Assembly: GCF_014764405.1 (NCBI RefSeq)
Contig: NZ_CP061725.1
Location: 4,402,001 to 4,466,000, forward strand
Reading direction: 5' to 3'
DNA: 64,000 nt
Origin: Micromonospora craniellae
GTDB taxonomy: Bacteria > Actinomycetota > Actinomycetes > Mycobacteriales > Micromonosporaceae
The notes under the pieces are model-generated. The model was given only the letters and a program-made list of their open reading frames with translations. It had not been told where the DNA came from and did no database searches. Below, in pieces: positions 17,773-25,047 of the stretch. Numbering within the stretch: the stretch's first letter is position 1; each line of letters opens with the position of its first letter. The position numbers were made by a program, and so were the translations under genes.

Positions 17773-19923
17773 GTGGTGGTTAACTCCGCGTCCGAACGCG
17801 TGCTCACCGGGCTCGACCCGGAACAACGCGCGGCGGTGACCGCTGCGGCCGGTCCGGTCTGCGTGCTGGCCGGGGCGGGCACCGGCAAGACCCGGGCGGT
17901 CACCTCACGGATCGCGCACCGGGCGTTGACCGGGGAGATCTCCGCCCGGCACGTGCTCGCGGTCACCTTCACCGCCCGCGCCGCCGCCGAGCTGCGCCAC
18001 CGGCTCGCCGCGCTCGGGGTGGCCGGCGTGCAGGCACGTACCTTCCACGCGGCGGCACTGCGCCAGGTGCGCTACTTCGCGCCCCGGCTGCTCGCCGGAC
18101 GGGCCATGCCCGAGCTGCTGGACAGCAAGGTCCGGCTGGTCACCCTCGCTGCGGCCCGGGCCGGCCTGCGGGCTGACCGGACCGCCGCGCGGGACCTGGC
18201 CGGTGAAATCGAGTGGGCCAAGTCCTCCCTGGTCGAGCCGGGGGAGTACGTGGTGGCGGCGGCGAAGGCGCTGCGCGACACACCACACGATCCGGCCAAG
18301 GTCGCCGAGGTCTTCGCCGCGTACGAGAAGCTCAAGCGCAGCGGTGGTGTGATCGACTTCGAGGACGTGCTCCGCGCCGCGGTCTGGGGGATCGAGGAGC
18401 ACCCGGACGTCGCCGAGCAGGTACGCAGCCAGTACCGGCATCTCGTCGTCGACGAGTACCAGGACGTCAACCCGTTGCAGCAGCGGCTGCTGGACGCCTG
18501 GCTCGGCGGCCGGGACGACGTGACCGTGGTCGGCGACGCCAGCCAGACGATCTACTCGTTCACCGGGGCGACATCGTCGTACCTGGTCGACTTCCCGCGT
18601 CGCCACCGGGGCGCCACGGTGGTCCGGCTGGTCCGTGACTACCGGTCCACCCCACAGGTGGTCGGGCTCGCCAACGCGGTCATCTCGCAGGCCCGGGGCA
18701 CCGAGGCGCGGCTGCGCCTGGAACTGGTCGGCCAGCGTCCGTCCGGCCCGGAGCCGGAGCGGCGGATCTTCACCGACGAGCCGGCCGAGGCCGCCGCGGT
18801 CGCCGCCCGCTGCCGTGCCCTGGTCGACGCGGGCACCCCGGCCCGTGAGATCGCCGTGCTGTTCCGCACCAACGCGCAGTCCGAGGCGTACGAGAAGGCG
18901 CTGGCCGAGGCGGGCGTGCCGTACCTGGTCCAAGGGGCGGAGCGGTTCTTCGAGCGGGCCGAGGTGCGGCAGGCGATGGTGGCGCTGCGCGCGGCCACCC
19001 GGTCCATCCCCGGCGAGACGCCGCTGCCGGCAGCGGTGGTCGAGGCGCTCTCCGCCGTCGGGTGGGCGCCCGACGCGCCCCCGCCCGGTGGGGCCGCCCG
19101 CGAACGCTGGGAGGCGCTGGCCGCGCTGGTCCAGCTCGCCGAGGAGTACACGGCCACCCCCGACCTGATGCCGCTCGGGGTGGCCGCCACCGTCGAGCGC
19201 CCGGTCACCCTCGCCGACTTCGCCGACGAACTGGCCCGGCGGGCGGCCCAGCAGCACGTACCCACGGTGGAGGGGGTGACCCTGGCCTCGCTGCACTCCG
19301 CGAAGGGCCTGGAGTGGGACGCCGTCTTCCTGGTCGGGCTGGCCGAGGGCACTCTGCCCACCACGTACGCGCGCACCACCGAGCAGGTCGAGGAGGAGCG
19401 CCGGCTGCTCTACGTCGGCATCACCCGGGCCCGCCAGTGGCTCTGGCTGTCGTACGCCTCGGCACGCTCTCCGGGCGGGCGGGCCCGCCGGCCCTGCCGG
19501 TTCCTGCCGCAACTCGCGCCGGGCGGGACCGAACGGGCGACCGCGAACGGCCCGGCGCGCGGCGCGCAACGACGGGCGGCCACCCGGATCGTCTCCTGCC
19601 GGATCTGCGGTACCACCCTGTTCGCCGGGCCGGATCGCAAGCTGGGCCGCTGCGCCACCTGTCCGTCCGACATCGACGAGGAACTGCACGAGCGGCTGCG
19701 CGAGTGGCGGTCCCGGGTGGCCGGGACCCAGCGGGTGCCCGCCTACGTGATCTTCACCGACGCGACGCTCGTCGCGCTCGCCGAGCGGCGGCCGGGCCGG
19801 ACCGAGGAACTGGTCGCGATCGCCGGCATCGGACCGCGCAAACTCGGCCTGTACGGCGAGGCCGTGCTTTCGCTGGTGGGGGGCGCGGCGGTCGACGAAA
19901 TCTGCCCTCAGAAAAGTTTCTGA
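17773..19923 (+). CDS. uvrD2: UvrD2 DNA helicase with tetracysteine motif and HRDC domain
   Basis: 716-residue superfamily 1A helicase. Walker A GAGTGKT (33-39), Walker B VVDEYQDVNPLQQ (about 225-237), motif III TIYSFTGA, motif V HSAKGLEWDAVF and motif VI YVGITRARQWL are all present. After the motor come CRICG...GRCATC (about 609-627), the four-cysteine element known to be essential in mycobacterial UvrD2, and a C-terminal HRDC domain (about 645-705). A GACAAT hexamer 8 bases before the GTG suggests a leaderless transcript. In mycobacteria this helicase is essential and acts in genome maintenance. Confidence 0.93.
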   Translation: MVVNSASERVLTGLDPEQRAAVTAAAGPVCVLAGAGTGKTRAVTSRIAHRALTGEISARHVLAVTFTARAAAELRHRLAALGVAGVQARTFHAAALRQVRYFAPRLLAGRAMPELLDSKVRLVTLAAARAGLRADRTAARDLAGEIEWAKSSLVEPGEYVVAAAKALRDTPHDPAKVAEVFAAYEKLKRSGGVIDFEDVLRAAVWGIEEHPDVAEQVRSQYRHLVVDEYQDVNPLQQRLLDAWLGGRDDVTVVGDASQTIYSFTGATSSYLVDFPRRHRGATVVRLVRDYRSTPQVVGLANAVISQARGTEARLRLELVGQRPSGPEPERRIFTDEPAEAAAVAARCRALVDAGTPAREIAVLFRTNAQSEAYEKALAEAGVPYLVQGAERFFERAEVRQAMVALRAATRSIPGETPLPAAVVEALSAVGWAPDAPPPGGAARERWEALAALVQLAEEYTATPDLMPLGVAATVERPVTLADFADELARRAAQQHVPTVEGVTLASLHSAKGLEWDAVFLVGLAEGTLPTTYARTTEQVEEERRLLYVGITRARQWLWLSYASARSPGGRARRPCRFLPQLAPGGTERATANGPARGAQRRAATRIVSCRICGTTLFAGPDRKLGRCATCPSDIDEELHERLREWRSRVAGTQRVPAYVIFTDATLVALAERRPGRTEELVAIAGIGPRKLGLYGEAVLSLVGGAAVDEICPQKSF

Positions 19924-19930
19924 ATCTGAC

Positions 19931-19969
19931 CGTTAATTCGTTTGCCCTCGCCCTGCCGGCCATCATAGC
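19931..19969 (+). promoter_or_regulatory. whiB7 promoter with AT-rich activator element
   Basis: AT-rich GTTAATTCG sits directly upstream of TTGCCC (-35, 19942-19947), with CATAGC (-10 candidate, 19964-19969) after a 16-base spacer. WhiB7 activates its own gene by binding, through its AT-hook, an AT-rich stretch beside the -35 while bound to the primary sigma factor; the arrangement here fits. The region is markedly AT-richer than its surroundings. Confidence 0.6.
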
Positions 19970-20063
19970 CTCAGGGCACACCTCGCGAGGGGCCCTGTTC
20001 GGGCTGCTCACGGGGGATCTGTTCCGAGTCGATCGTCGAGTGAAGGTCAAGGAGGTGGCACCC

Positions 20064-20348
20064 ATGGAGAGCTACATCAACCAGCGTCCGACGGCGCTGC
20101 CCGTTGCCGTCGCTCCGCTGTCGGCTGCCCTGATCTCCGTCGTTCCAGCGACGGAAGTCCGGGCGACCGTCGTCGCCGCGCGACCGTGGGCGCCGCAGGC
20201 GCACCGGGTCGAGGTTCAGGCCGAGCTGATCCTCGCACCGACGCCGAACGGGATCCAGGGGACCACTGGCTTCACGGGCAAGGGCGTCGATGGCGCCAGC
20301 AAGCGGATGGACGTCCGCGGTGTTCCACCTCGAGGTAGACCGGTCTGA
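20064..20348 (+). CDS. Leader ORF upstream of whiB7 (94 codons)
   Basis: A 94-codon reading frame (MESYINQRPTALPVAVA...) with a strong AAGGAGGT site 7 bases before its ATG, placed entirely in the whiB7 leader. Its stop (20346-20348) lies 22 bases before the terminator stem and inside a competing hairpin. The protein has no recognised domain, and its translation rather than its product is probably what matters. Leader ORFs coupled to terminators are established for whiB7/wblC in mycobacteria and Streptomyces: antibiotics that slow translation let RNA polymerase read through. Whether the whole 94-codon frame is translated is not certain. Confidence 0.6.
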   Translation: MESYINQRPTALPVAVAPLSAALISVVPATEVRATVVAARPWAPQAHRVEVQAELILAPTPNGIQGTTGFTGKGVDGASKRMDVRGVPPRGRPV

Positions 20349-20374
20349 CCAACAGACCACCGGCTCACCTTGAG
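20329..20374 (+). promoter_or_regulatory. Candidate antiterminator hairpin in the whiB7 leader
   Basis: CTCGAGGT (20329-20336) can pair with ACCTTGAG (20367-20374; 8 bp with one G-U), enclosing GGTCTG (20342-20347) paired with CAGACC (20353-20358). The outer helix uses TGAG, the first four bases of the terminator stem, so the two structures exclude each other. A ribosome reaching the leader stop codon would break this hairpin and favour termination. Confidence 0.55.
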
Positions 20375-20416
20375 GCCGCGGAACCCGCACACCGGGATCC
20401 GCGGCCTCAGTTTTTT
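20371..20416 (+). terminator. Intrinsic attenuator terminator upstream of whiB7
   Basis: Perfect 12 bp stem TGAGGCCGCGGA (20371-20382) / TCCGCGGCCTCA (20398-20409), 15-base loop, then G and six Ts (20411-20416). It is a textbook Rho-independent terminator, the only one in this window with a clear T-tract, placed 65 bases before the whiB7 start. It is therefore an attenuator and not the end of uvrD2. Confidence 0.85.
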
Positions 20417-20480
20417 GCACCGCCGAAGTACGTCGGAACAGCGATCCACGAGATCGAAGTGAGAGAGAGGTGACCGGGCG

Positions 20481-20846
20481 ATGAGTCTGGCGTTGGCTCC
20501 GCTCGACCTGAGCGTCGAGGTGGAGGCGAACCTGCCCTGCCGGAAGTTCGACCCCGACCTGTGGTTCTCCGACTCGCCCACCGAGCTGGAACTGGCCAAG
20601 TCGCTCTGCGGAGACTGCCCGCTGCGCGTCGAGTGCCTGGCCGGCGCGGTCGAGCGGGCCGAGCCCTGGGGCGTCTGGGGCGGCGAGATCTTCGAGCGTG
20701 GCGCGGTCGTCCCGCGCAAGCGGCCCCGTGGTCGCCCGCGCAAGGAGGACCTCGCCCGTGACGCCGCGCTGCGGGTCGAGGCCGAGGCGCGACTGGCCGC
20801 CGACGGGCTCGCCCCGTCGCGCAACGCCGTCCGGCTGGCTGCCTGA
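20481..20846 (+). CDS. whiB7: WhiB7 transcriptional regulator of antibiotic resistance
   Basis: 121-residue WhiB-like iron-sulfur protein. Cluster ligands are C20, C43, C46 and C52, followed by EPWGVWGGE (61-69), the WhiB7-specific form of the turn. An AT-hook KRPRGRPRKED (80-90) follows; it distinguishes WhiB7 from other Wbl proteins and binds the minor groove. With the primary sigma factor it activates intrinsic resistance genes (efflux pumps, ribosome protection, erm-type methylases) and its own promoter. Its leader carries an ORF, an antiterminator and a terminator. Position after uvrD2 and opposite the ABC1 kinase matches Rv3197A. Confidence 0.95.
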   Translation: MSLALAPLDLSVEVEANLPCRKFDPDLWFSDSPTELELAKSLCGDCPLRVECLAGAVERAEPWGVWGGEIFERGAVVPRKRPRGRPRKEDLARDAALRVEAEARLAADGLAPSRNAVRLAA

Positions 20847-20898
20847 CATGTTCCCGATCCGGACCAACCCCGCCGGCAGCACGCCGGCCGAGAGAGAG

Positions 20899-21087
20899 AT
20901 GACCACCATGCTGCATCTGTCGAACGGAACCAGCGACATGTACCTAATCCACGAAGCGTTGTCGAAAGTGCGAATGCTGCTGCCTCAGGCCGGCCGCACC
21001 ACCACGAGCACTGAGGCAACCCGATCCGCCCGTACCGTCGCCATGACCGGCCGCTCCCGGTCGGCCCGCGAGTTGGGCGTTCTGTAG
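20899..21087 (+). CDS. Small hypothetical protein downstream of whiB7 (62 aa)
   Basis: 62-residue Ser/Thr/Arg-rich protein (MTTMLHLSNGTSDMYLIHEAL...) 52 bases after whiB7 and before the shared terminator, so co-transcribed. GAGAGAG precedes two possible starts, ATG 20899 and ATG 20908. The N-terminal part may be an amphipathic helix; no family recognised. A role in the WhiB7 response would be guilt by association only. Confidence 0.5.
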   Translation: MTTMLHLSNGTSDMYLIHEALSKVRMLLPQAGRTTTSTEATRSARTVAMTGRSRSARELGVL

Positions 21088-21094
21088 GACCGAC

Positions 21095-21146
21095 ACCGGC
21101 AGACGGCGGGCGGGGACCAAGGTCCCCGCCCGCCGTCTGCCGGTGG
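21095..21146. terminator. Very long bidirectional terminator hairpin
   Basis: Perfect inverted repeat with 25-base arms (21095-21119 and 21122-21146) and a 2-base centre, between the whiB7 operon and the convergent ABC1 kinase gene (stop 21158). It serves both strands. Confidence 0.75.
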
Positions 21147-21157
21147 TGGGCCGGTGT

Positions 21158-22486
21158 TCAGCCGACCGGGGCGAAACCGGGCAGCCAGCGTTCCAGGATG
21201 CCCCGGTAGGGCGCTCTGGCCTCCAACTGGCACAGCACCCCGATCGACCCGAGGGTCACCCGGTGGATGAGCAGGTACGACGGCGGCAGGTTGAGGTGCC
21301 GGCTGAACTGGTACGCGGGCGAGCGGGGATTCGCCAACCGGGTCGCCTCGGCACGCAGCCAGGCCCGGGAGAACCGGAACTCCTCGACGGCGATCGGTTC
21401 CAGCATCGGCCGCAGGAACTCCAGCAGCGCGCGGGCGTCGATCGGCTCGTTGGTGCTGACGAAGCCCTCCGAGCGCAGTCCGGCCTCCACCCCGTCGGCG
21501 TCGCCGCTCAGGGCCAGGCCGGCGATGCGGCCGATCGGTTCCGGCGTACCCTCCGGCATCCGGGCCACCGCGCCGAAGTCGATCACCCCGAGCCGGCCGT
21601 CCGCCAGCAACCGGAAGTTGCCCGGGTGCGGGTCGGCGTGCAGCAGCCCGGCCCGCGCCGGTGCGGAGAGGTGCAGCGTGGCCATCAGCAGGCCGGCCCG
21701 GTCACGTTGCTCCTCGCTGCCCTCCCGGATGATGTCGGACAGCGGTGTGCCCTCCACCCACTCGGTGACCAGGACCCGGGGCGAGGCGGAGAAGACCGCC
21801 GGAACGTAGATCTCGGGGTCGTCGGCGTACGCGGCGGCGAAGGTGCGCTGCGACTCGGCCTCCAACTCGTAGTCCAACTCCTCGGTGATGCGTTCCCGCA
21901 GCTCGGCGAGGAGCGGCTTGACGTCCAGGCCGGGCTGGATGGCCCGGAACATGGTGCTCAGCCGGGAGAGCTGCTTGAGGTCGGCGAGCAGAGCGTCACC
22001 GGCGCCCGGATACTGGATCTTGACGGCCGCATCCCGGCCGGTGCCGTCCGGCATCCGCCACACGGCCCGGTGCACCTGCCCGATGCTGGCCGCAGCGGCG
22101 GGGGAGTCGTCGAAGGTGACGAAGAGCTCACGCCAGGCCGGCCCCAACTGCTCGGCTAGGACCTTGTGCACGCTGGCGGCGGGCAGCGGCGGCGCGGCCT
22201 CCTGGAGCTTGGTCAGGGCCTGCCGGTAGGGCGCGGCGACCTCCTCGGGCAGTGCCGCCTCGAAGACCGACAACGCCTGGCCGAACTTCATCGCCCCGCC
22301 CTTGAGCTGGCCCAGGACGCTGAACAGCTGCTCGGCGGTGCGTTGCTGGATCTCGGCGGAGATCACGTCGGAAGCGAGCCCGGTGACGCGTTTTCCCATG
22401 CCGAGGACGGTCCGCCCGGCGAAGCCGAGCGGCAGTGCGGCGAGCTTGGCGGTGCGGGACACGGCCCGGCGCGGGATGTCGGTCAC
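21158..22486 (-). CDS. ABC1/UbiB-family atypical kinase
   Basis: 442-residue protein of the ABC1/ADCK/UbiB family, homologue of Rv3197. Family motifs: KGGAMKFGQALS (KxGQ), AAAASIGQVH (Ala-rich loop replacing the Gly-rich loop), AVKIQYPG (lysine), ELDYELEAESQRTF, HADPHPGNF (catalytic loop) and VIDFGAV (DFG equivalent). Such proteins bind ATP and are linked to quinone or lipid metabolism, and in mycobacteria to drug tolerance near whiB7. The GTG at 22486 (VTDIPRRAV) was chosen because family members start here. The frame stays open to 22609 and no start has a clear Shine-Dalgarno site, so up to 41 more residues are possible. Confidence 0.87.
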   Translation of the reverse strand: MTDIPRRAVSRTAKLAALPLGFAGRTVLGMGKRVTGLASDVISAEIQQRTAEQLFSVLGQLKGGAMKFGQALSVFEAALPEEVAAPYRQALTKLQEAAPPLPAASVHKVLAEQLGPAWRELFVTFDDSPAAAASIGQVHRAVWRMPDGTGRDAAVKIQYPGAGDALLADLKQLSRLSTMFRAIQPGLDVKPLLAELRERITEELDYELEAESQRTFAAAYADDPEIYVPAVFSASPRVLVTEWVEGTPLSDIIREGSEEQRDRAGLLMATLHLSAPARAGLLHADPHPGNFRLLADGRLGVIDFGAVARMPEGTPEPIGRIAGLALSGDADGVEAGLRSEGFVSTNEPIDARALLEFLRPMLEPIAVEEFRFSRAWLRAEATRLANPRSPAYQFSRHLNLPPSYLLIHRVTLGSIGVLCQLEARAPYRGILERWLPGFAPVG

Positions 22487-22496
22487 GAGGTCATTG

Positions 22497-23588
22497 TTAC
22501 CGACTCGGCGGGCCCGCTGCTGCTCTGCGGCCGGGCTGGCATTCATCTTCGGCGTACGCGCCGCATCGGCAGCGGGGGTGCGGCGGCCAGTGCCGGCGGC
22601 GGGTGACACCCGCCGAACCGATTTCCACCGCCCCGCCGAGCGTCTCCGGAGTGCCGCCGTCGAGCTGCGCCAGCGCCTCGGTCACCGTGTAGGCGGTGGC
22701 CGCCAGCAGCGTGCCGGTGGCGCAGGTCGGGGTGGTCGGCGCGTGGGCGATCTGGGCGGCGAGCGCCGGCCAGTGCGGGTCCCGGTCGGCGCGGTGCAGG
22801 TCGAGGCAGCGCAGGCAGGGACCGGTCGGCGGCCGGACCAGCGGCCCGATCACCGGAACGCCCTCCCGGACGTCGACCAGCAGGTGCGGCTGCCGGCGCT
22901 GGGCGTGGCCGGCGGCCACCAACGCAGCCGGCCGGTCGAGGCCGAACTGGATCACCAGGTCGGGCCGGGCCCGACGCAGTGGGCCGGTGGCGGTGCCCGG
23001 TGCGGCACGCGTCACGGTCGCCTGGGCCGCCGCGCCGAGCGGACGCCCGAGTTCGTCGGCGGCGATGCCGCTGCCGACGAGGTCGACGGGGCGTACCGGG
23101 CCGGGGAGGTCGGGCTGGACGTGCCCGACACCGGCCTGGGCCAGGGCCAGGGTGACAGCGGCACCGAGCGGGCCTGGTCCGGTGACCGCCACCCGGGCGG
23201 CCAGGCGACGCCGGAGCACCTGTGCGGGGGTGCCGGGCAGCCGGGCGGCGGCCAGGGCCAGCGCGCCGGCCTCCGCAGCGAGCCGGCTCCTGCGCGGCTC
23301 GGCGAGATCCCGGGGCACGAGGGTGTGCGCCGGTACCACCAGGCCGGCCTCACGCAGCGCGTCGAGCAGGGCGCGGGCGTGCTCCGGGCGGCCGCCGGTG
23401 CCGGTGAGCACCTGCCGCTCGCTGCGCGTGCCGTCGAGCAGGTCGAGAAGCCGGACCGCGCCGGGGTCGGCGAACTCGACCAGGACGGCACGCTCCGGTG
23501 CCAGCCCGAGTTGAAGGGTGTGCCGGTCGCGCCAGAGTCGGCTGAGCCCGGGCAGCAGGATGGGGCGGGGCGACGGCGGGCGGTCCAT
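22497..23588 (-). CDS. ThiF/TOMM-like protein with CxxC and CxC zinc site
   Basis: 363-residue protein resembling the E1-like/leader-binding C component of azole-peptide (TOMM) maturases. An N-terminal winged-helix-like part (FADPGAVRLLDLLDGTRSE...) is followed by a Rossmann segment VAVTGPGPLGAAVTLALAQAG and a metal site from GPCLRCLDLHRADRDP and PHPRCRCGA. No cyclodehydratase, dehydrogenase or precursor peptide gene is nearby, and a homologue sits at the same place in M. tuberculosis (Rv3196), so it is a conserved orphan and not part of a bacteriocin cluster. GGAG lies 7 bases before the ATG at 23588. Function unknown. Confidence 0.75.
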   Translation of the reverse strand: MDRPPSPRPILLPGLSRLWRDRHTLQLGLAPERAVLVEFADPGAVRLLDLLDGTRSERQVLTGTGGRPEHARALLDALREAGLVVPAHTLVPRDLAEPRRSRLAAEAGALALAAARLPGTPAQVLRRRLAARVAVTGPGPLGAAVTLALAQAGVGHVQPDLPGPVRPVDLVGSGIAADELGRPLGAAAQATVTRAAPGTATGPLRRARPDLVIQFGLDRPAALVAAGHAQRRQPHLLVDVREGVPVIGPLVRPPTGPCLRCLDLHRADRDPHWPALAAQIAHAPTTPTCATGTLLAATAYTVTEALAQLDGGTPETLGGAVEIGSAGVTRRRHWPPHPRCRCGAYAEDECQPGRRAAAGPPSR

Positions 23589-23640
23589 GGTCGGCTCCAT
23601 AGGCACGAACAGTGACCGAATCCCTGCTGTCCGTCGATCG

Positions 23641-23702
23641 TTGTCCACAGGTGGCCACCCGCAGATCCAGGGCTGTCCACAGGATTCGGCGAGTTTTCCA
23701 CA
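23641..23702 (+). promoter_or_regulatory. Cluster of three DnaA-box-like sites
   Basis: TTGTCCACA (23641-23649), CTGTCCACA (23673-23681) and TTTTCCACA (23694-23702), all in the same direction, start to start 32 and 21 bases apart, that is, near whole helical turns. The first matches the actinobacterial DnaA box consensus; the others differ at one or two bases. They lie just upstream of the ThiF-like gene. Confidence 0.5.
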
Positions 23703-23747
23703 ACTCGCGGGTAACCCTGTCGGTGGCCCGACAGTGAGCGGGAACGC

Positions 23748-23780
23748 CGCGAGGGGGTGGCCGACGGCCACCCCCTCGCG
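23748..23780 (-). terminator. Hairpin terminator of the DUF5679 gene
   Basis: Arms 23748-23762 (CGCGAGGGGGTGGCC) and 23766-23780, 15 bp perfect with a 3-base loop, 12 bases after the stop of the minus-strand DUF5679 gene. Confidence 0.65.
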
Positions 23781-23792
23781 CGGACGCGTGCG

Positions 23793-23960
23793 TCAGACCT
23801 TCGCCTTGCCCAGGATGCGGTTCACTGTTGTGCCACACACCGGACACTTGCCCTTGGCCATGTTCATGCCGGTCTTCGAAACCTCGACGCGGCCCTCGAA
23901 GTCCCGCTTCTCCTTGCACTTGACGCAGTAACCGTTGTAGGTCTGGGCCTGGTCGGCCAC
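23793..23960 (-). CDS. DUF5679 zinc-ribbon protein (55 aa)
   Basis: 55-residue protein with two CxxC knuckles, YCVKCKEKRDF and GKCPVCGTTVNRIL, the pattern of DUF5679/zinc-ribbon proteins related to chromosome-associated or ribosomal ribbons. The GTG at 23960 has GGAGG 6 bases upstream; the frame continues upstream without support. It stands alone between two hairpins. Probably a structural zinc protein; role unknown. Confidence 0.8.
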   Translation of the reverse strand: MADQAQTYNGYCVKCKEKRDFEGRVEVSKTGMNMAKGKCPVCGTTVNRILGKAKV

Positions 23961-24495
23961 GGTGTGCCTCCTCGTCTCGTCCGCCGGGTCGATGCCGGTC
24001 CGGCGGTTCTCCCGGCGGCGGTCGCCTGCGACGGCCAGCACCGGGTCTTCTCCGTGGTCATCCACATGACCACCGGTTGGCGGACCCTACCCAGGTGCGG
24101 GTGGTTCCATGTCAGCTGCGCGTTGCCACTGTGAGCAAGGCGACGTCGAGAGTGTGCACGCCGAATTGGGTCAGATCAGTCCTTTTGGCGGGGACACGCC
24201 GACCGGAGGTCGCCAAATCCGCTGGTCGGGCCACGCGGCCGGAGATCGGGACCCCGCTGCCGGGCACCTCGCGATGATCACTTACCGTTGTCCGTGGCCG
24301 TGTTGTGACACCTTGCCGGTCATCACGAAGGGTGATCGTGGCGCGTCACGATGTTCCGGCCAGAATTTTTTCGGGACTCCTGGCGACCAATCCCCATTTT
24401 CCGGGCGCGTGTCGGGGGGTTGACCCTTGCGGACCCCTGGTCACAACGCATTAGCTTGCCAACGTGACAGCAAACCGAGGCTGCGCGGTCCACTG
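23961..24495. other. 535-base intergenic region with inverted repeats
   Basis: No convincing gene. It contains ATCAC-N5-GTGAT (24322-24336) directly followed by CGTG-N6-CACG (24337-24350), a GATCAC at 24273-24282, and a T-rich AATTTTTTCGGG at about 24364. TTGACC at 24420-24425 may be a -35 for the M48 gene. A 104-codon open frame (24109-24423) has A/T-tolerant third positions unlike real genes here. The lower GC than the flanks suggests a regulatory region. Confidence 0.35.
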
Positions 24496-25017
24496 ATGGC
24501 GGGGGCGCGGAAGCCTGTCGTCGAGGTACGGCGCAGCCAGCGTCGGCGACGTACGGTGTCCGCCTACCGCGACGGTGAGCGGGTCGTCGTCCTCATCCCC
24601 GACCAGTTCTCCCGGGCCGAGGAGAGCGAATGGGTCGATCGGATGCTCGCCCGGCTCGCTGCCCGGGAGGGTCGCCTGACCCGCTCAGACGCCGAGCTGC
24701 TGGACCGGGCCGGTCGACTGATCAAGCTCTACCTGACCGAGTACGGCGACCGTGCGGTGCCGGCCAGCGTCCGGTGGGTGAGCAACCAGAACGGCCGATG
24801 GGGCTCCTGCACCCCGGCGGACCGCTCGATCCGGCTCTCTCACCGGCTCCAGGAGATGCCGGACTGGGTGATCGACTACGTGCTGCTGCACGAACTCGTC
24901 CACCTGGTCGTGCCCAGCCACAACGCCCAGTTCTGGGCCCTGGTCGGCCGGTACCCGAAGACCGAACGTGCCCGGGGCTACCTGGAGGGCGTCGCGGCGG
25001 TGACCGGCACGCCCTGA
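24496..25017 (+). CDS. YgjP/M48-type metallopeptidase domain protein
   Basis: 173-residue zincin of the DUF45/YgjP (WLM-like) family. HELVHLVVPSHNAQFW (about residues 135-150) gives the HExxH zinc motif plus the third His, and NQNGRWGSCTPADRSIRLSHRL is the conserved YgjP strand-turn. The N-terminal VVEVRRSQRRRRTVSAYRDGE is also typical. Related proteins are linked to SprT-like protein cleavage. The ATG at 24496 lacks a clear Shine-Dalgarno site but starts the conserved region. Cytosolic; substrate unknown. Confidence 0.8.
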   Translation: MAGARKPVVEVRRSQRRRRTVSAYRDGERVVVLIPDQFSRAEESEWVDRMLARLAAREGRLTRSDAELLDRAGRLIKLYLTEYGDRAVPASVRWVSNQNGRWGSCTPADRSIRLSHRLQEMPDWVIDYVLLHELVHLVVPSHNAQFWALVGRYPKTERARGYLEGVAAVTGTP

Positions 25018-25047
25018 GCGGCCGTACGCCAGCGGTAGGGTCGGAGG

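Noticed and set aside
22497..23588. A lantibiotic or azole-peptide cluster
   Set aside because: No YcaO, dehydrogenase, precursor peptide or exporter gene is adjacent, and the gene sits in a conserved core neighbourhood.
24109..24423. 104-codon open frame with several cysteines in the intergenic region
   Set aside because: Third codon positions are not G/C-enriched as in true genes of this window, and there is no ribosome binding site or recognisable domain.
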